Assembly: GCA_027574665.1 (NCBI GenBank)
Contig: CM050659.1
Coordinates: forward strand, 16,593,001 to 16,657,000
Direction of reading: 5' to 3'
Length of the DNA stretch: 64,000 bases
Origin: Rhynochetos jubatus
Taxonomy: Eukaryota > Chordata > Aves > Eurypygiformes > Rhynochetidae
The notes under the pieces are model-generated. The model had not been told where the DNA came from and did no database searches. It worked only from the letters and a program-made list of their open reading frames with translations. The position numbers were made by a program, and so were the translations under genes. Shown one piece after another: positions 11,889 through 23,240 of this stretch (its first letter is position 1; each line of letters starts with the position of its first letter).

Positions 11889-12849
11889 GTCGGCAACTTC
11901 TAGGGTTAGGGTTAGGGTTAGGGTCCGGAGAACCAGAAAGCCCACAGCTCCAGGGATAATTGGGATTGCAAAGGCCTGCCAAGAGGATCACGACACTGCA
12001 CAGACATGGCTCCTTCCCCTGCTTTCCTAGACAGAGCCCAGGGGGGGCCGTGGCCGGAAACCGCGGTTGGCAACTTCTAGGGTTAGGGTTAGGGTTAGGG
12101 TCCGGAGAACCAGAAAGCCCACAGCTCCAGGGATAATTGGGATTGCAAAGGCCTGCCAAGAGGAGCACGACACTGCACAGACATGGCTCCTTCCCCTGCT
12201 TTCCTAGCCAGAACCCGGGGGGGGCCGTGGCCGGAAACCGCGGTCGGCAACTTCTAGGGTTAGGGTTAGGGTTAGGGTCCGGAGAACCAGAAAGCCCACA
12301 GCTCCAGGGATAATTGGGATTGCAAAGGCCTGCCAAGAGGAGCACGACACTGCACAGACATGGCTCCTTCCCCTGCTTTCCTAGCCAGAACCCGGGGGGG
12401 GCCGTGGCCGGAAACCGCGGTCGGCAACTTCTAGGGTTAGGATTAGGGTTAGGGTCCGGAGAACCAGAAAGCCCACAGCTCCAGGGATAATTGGGATTGT
12501 AAAGGCCTGCCAAGAGGAGCATGACACTGTACCGACATGGCTCCTTCCCCAGCTTTCCTAGCCAGAACTCAGGGGGGGCCATAACCAGAAACAGCGGTCG
12601 GCAACTTCTAGGGTTAGGGTTAGGGTTAGGGTCCGGAGAACCAGAAAGCCCACAGCTCCAGGGATAATTGGGATTGCAAAGGCCTGCCAAGAGGAGCACG
12701 ACACTGCACAGACATGGCTCCTTCCCCAGCTTTCCTAGCCAGAACCCAGGGCAGGCCGTGGCTGGAAACCGCGGTCGGCAACTTCTAGGGTTAGGGTTAG
12801 GGTTAGGGTCCGGAGAACCAGAAAGCCCACAGCTCCAGGGATAATTGGG

Positions 12850-13660
12850 ATTGCAAAGGCCTGCCAAGAGGAGCACGACACTGCACCGACATGGCTCCTT
12901 CCCCTGCTTTCCTAGCCAGAACGCAGGGGGGGGCCGTGGCCGGAAACCGCGGTCGGCAACTTCTAGGGTTAGGGTTAGGGTTAGGGTCCGGAGAACCAGA
13001 AAGCCCACAGCTCCAGGGATAATTGGGATTGTAAAGGCCTGCCAAGAGGAGCATGACACTGCACCGACATGGCTCCTTCCCCAGCTTTCCTAGCCAGAAC
13101 CCAGGGGGGGCCATAACCAGAAACCGCAGTCGGCAACTTCTAGGGTTAGGGTTAGGGTTAGGGTCCGGAGAAGCAGAAAGCCCACAGCTCCAGGGATAAT
13201 TGGGATTGCAAAGGCCTGCCAAGAGGAGCACGACACTGCACAGACATGGCTCCTTCCCCTGCTTTCCTAGCCAGAACCCGGGGGGGGCCGTGGCCGGAAA
13301 CCGCCGTCGGCAACTTCTAGGGTTAGGGTTAGGGTTAGGGTCCGGAGAACCAGAAAGCCCACAGCTCCAGGGATAATTGGGATTGCAAAGGCCTGCCAAG
13401 AGGAGCACGACACTGCACAGACATGGCTCCTTCCCCTGCTTTCCTAGCCAGAACCCGGGGGGGGCCGTGGCCGGAAACCGCGGTCGGCAACTTCTAGGGT
13501 TAGGATTAGGGCTAGGGTCCGGAGAACCAGAAAGCCCACAGCTCCAGGGATAATTGGGATTGTAAAGGCCTGCCAAGAGGAGCATGACACTGTACCGACA
13601 TGGCTCCTTCCCCAGCTTTCCTAGCCAGAACTCAGGGGGGGCCATAACCAGAAACAGCGG
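12850..13660 (+). repeat. Five-unit cassette, copy 1
   Basis: The ordered unit types are: ACGCAG with a long G-run, CCATAACC...GCAGTCGG followed by GAGAAGCAG, a plain G-run unit carrying CCGCCGTCGG, a G-run unit followed by the variant tract TTAGGATTAGGGCTAGGG, and the ACAGCGGTC subfamily unit. The order recurs at 14.09-14.90 kb and, with changes, at 17.45-18.26 kb. Confidence 0.7.
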
Positions 13661-14089
13661 TCGGCAACTTCTAGGGTTAGGGTTAGGGTTAGGGTCCGGA
13701 GAACCAGAAAGCCCACAGCTCCAGGGATAATTGGGATTGCAAAGGCCTGCCAAGAGGAGCACGACACTGCACAGACATGGCTCCTTCCCCAGCTTTCCTA
13801 GCCAGAACCCAGGGCAGGCCGTGGCTGGAAACCGCGGTCGGCAACTTCTAGGGTTAGGGTTAGGGTTAGGGTCCGGAGAACCAGAAAGCCCACAGCTCCA
13901 GGGATAATTGGGATTGCAAAGGCCTGCCAAGAGGAGCACGACACTGCACCGACATGGCTCCCTCCCCAGCTTTCCTAGCCAGAACTCAGGGGGGGCCGTG
14001 GCCGGAAACCGCGGTCGGCAACTTCTAGGGTTAGGGTTAGGGTTAGGGTCCGGAGAACCAGAAAGCCCACAGCTCCAGGGATAATTGGG

Positions 14090-14900
14090 ATTGCAAAGGC
14101 CTGCCAAGAGGAGCACGACACTGCACAGACATGGCTCCTTCCCCTGCTTTCCTAGCCAGAACGCAGGGGGGGGCCGTGGCCGGAAACCGCGGTCGGCAAC
14201 TTCTAGGGTTAGGGTTAGGGTTAGGGTCCGGAGAACCAGAAAGCCCACAGCTCCAGGGATAATTGGGATTGTAAAGGCCTGCCAAGAGGAGCATGACACT
14301 GCACCGACATGGCTCCTTCCCCAGCTTTCCTAGCCAGAACCCAGGGGGGGCCATAACCAGAAACCGCAGTCGGCAACTTCTAGGGTTAGGGTTAGGGTTA
14401 GGGTCCGGAGAAGCAGAAAGCCCACAGCTCCAGGGATAATTGGGATTGCAAAGGCCTGCCAAGAGGAGCACGACACTGCACAGACATGGCTCCTTCCCCT
14501 GCTTTCCTAGCCAGAACGCACGGGGGGCCGTGGCCGGAAACCGCGGTCGGCAACTTCTAGGGTTAGGGTTAGGGTTAGGGTCCGGAGAACCAGAAAGCCC
14601 ACAGCTCCAGGGATAATTGGGATTGCAAAGGCCTGCCAAGAGGAGCACGACACTGCACAGACATGGCTCCTTCCCCTGCTTTCCTAGCCAGAACCCGGGG
14701 GGGGCCGTGGCCGGAAACCGCGGTCGGCAACTTCTAGGGTTAGGATTAGGGCTAGGGTCCGGAGAACCAGAAAGCCCACAGCTCCAGGGATAATTGGGAT
14801 TGTAAAGGCCTGCCAAGAGGAGCATGACACTGTACCGACATGGCTCCTTCCCCAGCTTTCCTAGCCAGAACTCAGGGGGGGCCATAACCAGAAACAGCGG
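14090..14900 (+). repeat. Five-unit cassette, copy 2 (offset 1,240 bp)
   Basis: Landmarks repeat those of 12.85-13.66 kb at an offset of 1,240 bp, i.e. seven units plus one base. The third unit differs (ACGCACGGGGGG here). The last unit has GGTCAGC where copy 1 has GGTCGGC, a CpG change. Confidence 0.7.
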
Positions 14901-16292
14901 TCAGCAACTTCTAGGGTTAGGGTTAGGGTTAGGGTCCGGAGAACCAGAAAGCCCACAGCTCCAGGGATAATTGGGATTGCAAAGGCCTGCCAAGAGGAGC
15001 ACGACACTGCACAGACATGGCTCCTTCCCCTGCTTTCCTAGCCAGAACCCAGGGGGGGCCGTGGCCGGAAACCGCGGTCGGCAACTTCTAGGGTTAGGGT
15101 TAGGGTTAGGGTCCGGAGAACCAGAAAGCCCACAGCTCCAGGGATAATTGGGATTGCAAAGGCCTGCCAAGAGGAGCACGACACTGCACAGACATGGCTC
15201 CTTCCCCTGCTTTCCTAGCCAGAACCCAGGGGGGGCCGTGGCGGGAAACCGCGGTCGGCAACTTCTAGGGTTAGGGTTAGGGTTAGGGTCCGGAGAACCA
15301 GAAAGCCCACAGCTCCAGGGATAATTGGGATTGCAAAGGCCTGCCAAGAGGAGCACGACACTGCACAGACATGGCTCCTTCCCCAGCTTTCCTAGCCAGA
15401 ACGCAGGAGGGGCCGTGGCCGGAAACCGCGGTCGGCAACTTCTAGGGTTAAGGTTAGGGTTAGGGTCCAGAGAACCAGAAAGCCCACAGCTCCAGGGATA
15501 ATTGGGATTGTAAAGGCCTGCCAAGAGGAGCACGACACTGCACAGACATGGCTCCTTCCCCAGCTTTCCTAGACAGAACCCAGGGGGGGCCTTCGATGGA
15601 AACCGCGGTCGGCAACTTCTAGGGTTAGGGTTAGGGTTAGGGTCCGGAGAACCAGAAAGCCCACAGCTCCAGGGATAATTGGGATTGCAAAGGCCTGCCA
15701 AGAGGAGCACGACACTGCACCGACATGGCTCCTTCCCCAGCTTTCCTAGCCAGAACCCAGGGGGGGCCATAACCAGAAACGGCAGTCGGCAACTTCTAGG
15801 GTTAGGGTTAGGGTTAGGGTCCGGAGAACCAGAAAGCCCACAGCTCCAGGGATAATTGGGATTGCAAAGGCCTGCCAAGAGGAGCACGACACTGCACAGA
15901 CATGGCTCCCCCCCCTGCTTTCCTAGCCAGAACCCGGGAGGGGCCGTGGCCGGAAACCGCGGTCGGCAACTTCTAGGGTTAGGGTTAGGGTCCGGAGAAC
16001 CAGAAAGCCCACAGCTCCAGGGATAATTGGGATTGCAAAGACCTGCCAAGAGGAGCACGACACTGCACAGACATGGCTCCTTCCCCAGCTTTCCTAGCCA
16101 GAACCCAGGGGGGGCCGTGCCCGGAAACCGCGGTCGGCAACTTCTAGGGTTAAGGTTAGGGTTAGGGTCCAGAGAACCAGAAAGCCCACAGCTCCAGGGA
16201 TAATTGGGATTGTAAAGGCCTGCCAAGAGGAGCACGACACTGCACAGACATGGCTCCTTCCCCAGCTTTCCTAGCCAGAACCCAGGGGGGGC

Positions 16293-16309
16293 CTTCGCTG
16301 GAAACCGCG
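16293..16309 (+). other. CENP-B-box-like variant, site 3
   Basis: The same 17-mer lies one unit after a tract carrying the TTAAGG variant hexamer. The 3' CGGG is missing. Confidence 0.33.
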
Positions 16310-17449
16310 GTCGGCAACTTCTAGGGTTAGGGTTAGGGTTAGGGTCCGGAGAACCAGAAAGCCCACAGCTCCAGGGATAATTGGGATTGCAAAGGCCTGC
16401 CAAGAGGAGCACGACACTGCACAGACATGGCTCCTTCCCCTGCTTTCCTAGACAGAGCCCGGGGGGGGCCGTGGCCGGAAACCGCGGTTGGCAACTTCTA
16501 GGGTTAGGGTTAGGGTTAGGGTCCGGAGAACCAGAAAGCCCACAGCTCCAGGGATAATTGGGATTGCAAAGGCCTGCCAAGAGGAGCACGACACTGCACA
16601 GACATGGCTCCTTCCCCTGCTTTCCTAGCCAGAACCCGGGGGGGGCCGTGGCCGGAAACCGCGGTCGGCAACTTCTAGGGTTAGGGTTAGGGTTAGGGTC
16701 CGGAGAACCAGAAAGCCCACAGCTCCAGGGATAATTGGGATTGCAAAGGCCTGCCAAGAGGAGCACGACACTGCACAGACATGGCTCCTTCCCCTGCTTT
16801 CCTAGCCAGAACCCGGGGGGGGCCGTGGCCGGAAACCACGGTCGGCAACTTCTAGGGTTAGGGTTAGGGTTAGGGTCCGGAGAACCAGAAAGCCCACAGC
16901 TCCAGGGATAATTGGGATTGTAAAGGCCTGCCAAGAGGAGCATGACACTGTACCGACATGGCTCCTTCCCCAGCTTTCCTAGCCAGAACTCAGGGGGGGC
17001 CATAACCAGAAACAGCGGTCGGCAACTTCTAGGGTTAGGGTTAGGGTTAGGGTCCGGAGAACCAGAAAGCCCACAGCTCCAGGGATAATTGGGATTGCAA
17101 AGGCCTGCCAAGAGGAGCACGACACTGCACAGACATGGCTCCTTCCCCAGCTTTCCTAGCCAGAACCCAGGGGGGGCCGTGGCCGGAAACCGCGGTCGGC
17201 AACTTCTAGGGTTAGGGTTAGGGTTAGGGTCCGGAGAACCAGAAAGCCCACAGCTCCAGGGATAATTGGGATTGCAAAGGCCTGCCAAGAGGAGCACGAC
17301 ACTGCACCGACATGGCTCCCTCCCCAGCTTTCCTAGCCAGAACTCAGGGGGGGCCGTGGCCGGAAACCGCGGTCGGCAACTTCTAGGGTTAGGGTTAGGG
17401 TTAGGGTCCGGAGAACCAGAAAGCCCACAGCTCCAGGGATAATTGGGAT

Positions 17450-18260
17450 TGCAAAGGCCTGCCAAGAGGAGCACGACACTGCACAGACATGGCTCCTTCC
17501 CCTGCTTTCCTAGCCAGAACGCACGGGGGGCCGTGGCCGGAAACCGCGGTCGGCAACTTCTAGGGTTAGGGTTAGGGTTAGGGTCCGGAGAACCAGAAAG
17601 CCCACAGCTCCAGGGATAATTGGGATTGTAAAGGCCTGCCAAGAGGAGCATGACACTGCACCGACATGGCTCCTTCCCCAGCTTTCCTAGCCAGAACCCA
17701 GGGGGGGCCATAACCAGAAACCGCAGTCGGCAACTTCTAGGGTTAGGGTTAGGGTTAGGGTCCGGAGAACCAGAAAGCCCACAGCTCCAGGGATAATTGG
17801 GATTGCAAAGGCCTGCCAAGAGGAGCACGACACTGCACAGACATGGCTCCTTCCCCTGCTTTCCTAGCCAGAACCCGGGGGGGGCCGTGGCCGGAAACCG
17901 CGGTCGGCAACTTCTAGGGTTAGGGTTAGGGTTAGGGTCCGGAGAACCAGAAAGCCCACAGCTCCAGGGATAATTGGGATTGCAAAGGCCTGCCAAGAGG
18001 AGCACGACACTGCACAGACATGGCTCCTTCCCCTGCTTTCCTAGCCAGAACCCGGGGGGGGCCGTGGCCGGAAACCGCGGTCGGCAACTTCTAGGGTTAG
18101 GATTAGGGCTAGGGTCCGGAGAACCAGAAAGCCCACAGCTCCAGGGATAATTGGGATTGTAAAGGCCTGCCAAGAGGAGCATGACACTGTACCGACATGG
18201 CTCCTTCCCCAGCTTTCCTAGCCAGAACTCAGGGGGGGCCATAACCAGAAACAGCGGTCA
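17450..18260 (+). repeat. Five-unit cassette, copy 3
   Basis: This copy has the ACGCACGGGGGG unit, the CCATAACC...GCAGTCGG unit, two G-run units, the second followed by TTAGGATTAGGGCTAGGG, and the ACAGCGGTC unit ending with GGTCAGC. Its terminal unit is 3,357 bp downstream of that in copy 2. The ACGCACG unit has moved to the first position, so the cassette has been partly reshuffled. Confidence 0.62.
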
Positions 18261-18947
18261 GCAACTTCTAGGGTTAGGGTTAGGGTTAGGGTCCGGAGAA
18301 CCAGAAAGCCCACAGCTCCAGGGATAATTGGGATTGCAAAGGCCTGCCAAGAGGAGCACGACACTGCACAGACATGGCTCCTTCCCCTGCTTTCCTAGCC
18401 AGAACTCAGGGGGGGCCGTGGCCGGAAACCGCGGTCGGCAACTTCTAGGGTTAGGGTTAGGGTTAGGGTCCGGAGAACCAGAAAGCCCACAGCTCCAGGG
18501 ATAATTGGGATTGCAAAGGCCTGCCAAGAGGAGCACGACACTGCACAGACATGGCTCCTTCCCCTGCTTTCCTAGCCAGAACCCAGGGGGGGCCGTGGCG
18601 GGAAACCGCGGTCGGCAACTTCTAGGGTTAGGGTTAGGGTTAGGGTCCGGAGAACCAGAAAGCCCACAGCTCCAGGGATAATTGGGATTGCAAAGGCCTG
18701 CCAAGAGGAGCACGACACTGCACAGACATGGCTCCTTCCCCAGCTTTCCTAGCCAGAACGCAGGAGGGGCCGTGGCCGGAAACCGCGGTCGGCAACTTCT
18801 AGGGTTAAGGTTAGGGTTAGGGTCCAGAGAACCAGAAAGCCCACAGCTCCAGGGATAATTGGGATTGTAAAGGCCTGCCAAGAGGAGCACGACACTGCAC
18901 AGACATGGCTCCTTCCCCAGCTTTCCTAGACAGAACCCAGGGGGGGC

Positions 18948-18964
18948 CTTCGCTGGAAACCGCG
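18948..18964 (+). other. CENP-B-box-like variant, site 4
   Basis: The same 17-mer again follows a unit whose tract has TTAAGG (near 18.80 kb). This context matches site 3, so the two probably share descent. The 3' CGGG is missing. Confidence 0.33.
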
Positions 18965-19439
18965 GTCGGCAACTTCTAGGGTTAGGGTTAGGGTTAGGGT
19001 CCGGAGAACCAGAAAGCCCACAGCTCCAGGGATAATTGGGATTGCAAAGGCCTGCCAAGAGGAGCACGACACTGCACAGACATGGCTCCTTCCCCAGCTT
19101 TCCTAGCCAGAACCCAGGGCAGGCCGTGGCCGGAAACCGCGGTCGGCAACTTCTAGGGTTAGGGTTAGGGTTAGGGTCTGGAGAACCAGAAAGCCCACAG
19201 CTCCAGGGATAATTGGGATTGCAAAGGCCTGCCAAGAGGAGCACGACACTGCACAGACATGGCTCCTTCCCCAGCTTTCCTAGCCAGAACCCAGGGCAGG
19301 CCGTGGCCGGAAACCGCGGTCGGCAACTTCTAGGGTTAGGGTTAGGGTTAGGGTCCGGAGAACCAGAAAGCCCACAGCTCCAGGGATAATTGGGATTGCA
19401 AAGGCCTGCCAAGAGGAGCACGACACTGCACAGACATGG

Positions 19440-20940
19440 ATCCTTCCCCAGCTTTCCTAGCCAGAACGCAGGAGTGGCCGTGGCCGGAAACCGCGGTCGG
19501 CAACTTCTAGGTATAGGGTTAGGGTTAGGGTCCGGAGAACCAGAAAGCCCACAGCTCCAGGGATAATTGGGATTGTAAAGGCCTGCCAAGAGGAGCATGA
19601 CACTGCACCGACATGGCTCCTTCCCCAGCTTTCCTAGCCAGAACCCAGGGGGGGCAATAACCAGAAACCGCAGTCGGCAACTTCTAGGGTTAGGGTTAGG
19701 GTTAGGGTCCGGAGAACCAGAAAGCCCACAGCTCCAGGGATAATTGGGATTGCAAAGGCCTGCCAAGAGGAGCACGACACTGCACAGACATGGCTCCTTC
19801 ACCTGCTTTCCTAGCCAGAACCCGGGAGGGGCCGTGGCCGGAAACCGCGGTCGGCAACTTCTAGGTTTAGGGTTAGGGTTAGGGTCCGGAGAACCAGAAA
19901 GCCCACAGCTCCAGGGATAATTGGGATTGCAAAGGCCTGCCAAGAGGAGCATGACACTGCACAGACATGGCTCCTTCCCCTGCTTTCCTAGCCAGAACAC
20001 GGGGGGGGCCGTGTCCGGAAACCGCGGTCGGCAACTTCTAGGGTTAGGGTTAGGGTTAGGGTCCGGAGAACCAGAAAGCCCACAGCTCCAGGGATAATTG
20101 GGATTGCAAAGGCCTGCCAAGAGGAGCACGACACTGCACCGACATGGCTCCTTCCCCAGCTTTCCTAGCCAGAACCCGGGGGGGGCCGTGGCCGGAAACC
20201 GCGGTCGGCAACTTCTAGGGTTAGGGTTAGGGTTAGGGTCCGGAGAACCAGAAAGCCCACAGCTCCAGGGATAATTGGGATTGCAAAGGCCTGCCAAGAG
20301 GAGCACGACACTGCACAGACATGGCTCCTTCCCCTGATTTCCTAGCCAGAACCCAGGGGGGGCCGTGGCCGGAAACCGCGGTCGGCAACTTCTAGGGTTA
20401 GGGTTAGGGTTAGGGTCCGGAGAACCAGAAAGCCCACAGCTCCAGGGATAATTGGGATTGTAAAGGCCTGCCAAGAGGAGCTTGACACTGCACCGACATG
20501 GCTCCTTCCCCAGCTTTCCTAGCCAGAACGCAGGAGGGGCCGTGGCCGGAAAGCGCGGTCGGCAACTTCTAGGGTTAGGGTTAGGGTTAGGGTCCGGAGA
20601 ACCAGAAAGCCCACAGCTCCAGGGATAATTGGGATTGTAAAGGCCTGCCAAGAGGAGCATGACACTGCACCGACATGGCTCCTTCCCCAGCTTTCCTAGC
20701 CAGAACCCAGGGGGGGCCATAACCAGAAACGGCAGTCGGCAACTTCTAGGGTTAGGGTTAGGGTTAGGGTCCGGAGAACCAGAAAGCCCACAGCTCCAGG
20801 GATAATTGGGATTGCAAAGGCCTGCCAAGAGGAGCACGACACTGCACCGACATGGCTCCTTCCCCTGCTTTCCTAGCCAGAACCCAGGGGGGGCCGTGGC
20901 CGGAAACCCCGGTCGGCAACTTCTAGGGTTAGGGTTAGGG
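19440..20940 (+). repeat. Nine-unit block, copy 1
   Basis: Starting from the rare ATGGATCC variant, the ordered units carry GTATAGGG, GGGGCAATAACC, CCCGGGAGG, ACACGG with CCGTGTCC, two G-run units, GAGCTTGACAC with AAAGCGCGG, CCATAACCAGAAACGGCAG, and AAACCCCGG. The same order recurs from 21,739. Confidence 0.75.
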
Positions 20941-21738
20941 TTAGGGTCCGGAGAACCAGAAAGCCCACAGCTCCAGGGATAATTGGGATTGTAAAGGCCT
21001 GCCAAGAGGAGCATGACACTGTACCGACATGGCTCCTTCCCCTGCTTTCCTAGCCAGAACTCAGGGGGGGCCATAACCAGAAACAGCGGTCAGCAACTTC
21101 TAGGGTTAGGGTTAGGGTTAGGGTCCGGAGAACCAGAAAGCCCACAGCTCCAGGGATAATTGGGATTGCAAAGGCCTGCCAAGAGGAGCACGACACTGCA
21201 CAGACATGGCTCCTTCCCCTGCTTTCCTAGCCAGAACGCAGGAGGGGCGTGGCCGGAAACCGCGGTCGGCAACTTCTAGGGTTAGGGTTAGTTTTAGGGT
21301 CTGGAGAACCAGAAAGCCCACAGCTCCAGGGACAATTGGGATTGCAAAGGCCTGCCAAGAGGAGCACGACACTGCACAGACATGGCTCCTTCCCCAGCTT
21401 TCCTAGCCAGAACCCAGGGGGGCCATGCCCAGAAACCGCGGTCGGCAACTTCTAGGGTTAGGGTTAGGGTTAGGGTCTGGAGAACCAGAAAGCCCACAGC
21501 TCCAGGGATAATTGGGATTGCAAAGGCCTGCCAAGAGGAGCACGACACTGCACAGACATGGCTCCTTCCCCAGCTTTCCTAGCCAGAACCCAGGGCAGGC
21601 CGTGGCCGGAAACCGCGGTCGGCAACTTCTAGGGTTAGGGTTAGGGTTAGGGTCCGGAGAACCAGAAAGCCCACAGCTCCAGGGATAATTGGGATTACAA
21701 AGGCCTGCCAAGAGGAGCACGACACTGCACAGACATGG

Positions 21739-23240
21739 ATCCTTCCCCAGCTTTCCTAGCCAGAACGCAGGAGGGGCCGTGGCCGGAAACCGCGGTCGGC
21801 AACTTCTAGGTATAGGGTTAGGGTTAGGGTCCGGAGAACCAGAAAGCCCACAGCTCCAGGGATAATTGGGATTGTAAAGGCCTGCCAAGAGGAGCATGAC
21901 ACTGCACCGACATGGCTCCTTCCCCAGCTTTCCTAGCCAGAACCCAGGGGGGGCAATAACCAGAAACCGCAGTCGGCAACTTCTAGGGTTAGGGTTAGGG
22001 TTAGGGTCCGGAGAACCAGAAAGCCCACAGCTCCAGGGATAATTGGGATTGCAAAGGCCTGCCAAGAGGAGCACGACACTGCACAGACATGGCTCCTTCC
22101 CCTGCTTTCCTAGCCAGAACCCGGGAGGGGCCGTGGCCGGAAACCGCGGTCGGCAACTTCTAGGGTTAGGGTTAGGGTTAGGGTCCGGAGAACCAGAAAG
22201 CCCACAGCTCCAGGGATAATTGGGATTGCAAAGGCCTGCCAAGAGGAGCATGACACTGCACAGACATGGCTCCTTCCCCTGCTTTCCTAGCCAGAACACG
22301 GGGGGGGCCGTGTCCGGAAACCGCGGTCGGCAACTTCTAGGGTTAGGATTATTGTTAGGGTCCGGAGAACCAGAAAGCCCACAGCTCCAGGGATAATTGG
22401 GATTGCAAAGGCCTGCCAAGAGGAGCACGACACTGCACCGACATGGCTCCTTCCCCAGCTTTCCTAGCCAGAACCCGTGGGGGGCCGTGGCCGGAAACCG
22501 CGGTTGGCAACTTCTAGGGTTAGGGTTAGGGTTAGGGTCCGGAGAACCAGAAAGCCCACAGCTCCAGGGATAATTGGGATTGCAAAGGCCTGCCAAGAGG
22601 AGCACGACACTGCACAGACATGGCTCCTTCCCCTGCTTTCCTAGCCAGAACCCAGGGGGGGCCGTGGCCGGAAACCGCGGTCGGCAACTTCTAGGGTTAG
22701 GGTTAGGGTTAGGGTCCGGAGAACCAGAAAGCCCACAGCTCCAGGGATAATTGGGATTGTAAAGGCCTGCCAAGAGGAGCTTGACACTGCACCGACATGG
22801 CTCCTTCCCCAGCTTTCCTAGCCAGAACGCAGGAGGGGCCGTGGCCGGAAAGCGCGGTCGGCAACTTCTAGGGTTAGGGTTAGGGTTAGGGTCCGGAGAA
22901 CCAGAAAGCCCACAGCTCCAGGGATAATTGGGATTGTAAAGGCCTGCCAAGAGGAGCATGACACTGCACCGACATGGCTCCTTCCCCAGCTTTCCTAGCC
23001 AGAACCCAGGGGGGGCCATAACCAGAAACGGCAGTCGGCAACTTCTAGGGTTAGGGTTAGGGTTAGGGTCCGGAGAACCAGAAAGCCCACAGCTCCAGGG
23101 ATAATTGGGATTGCAAAGGCCTGCCAAGAGGAGCACGACACTGCACCGACATGGCTCCTTCCCCTGCTTTCCTAGCCAGAACCCAGGGGGGGCCGTGGCC
23201 GGAAACCCCGGTCGGCAACTTCTAGGGTTAGGGTTAGGGT
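21739..23240 (+). repeat. Nine-unit block, copy 2 (offset 2,299 bp)
   Basis: ATGGATCC (21,739 against 19,440) and GAGCTTGACAC (22,780 against 20,481) both give an offset of 2,299 bp, thirteen units minus two bases. Further partial copies follow: GAGCTTGACAC recurs at 24,373 and 25,435, at spacings of exactly 9 and 6 units. The G-run units are not identical (CCCGTGGGGGG at about 22.47 kb). Confidence 0.74.
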
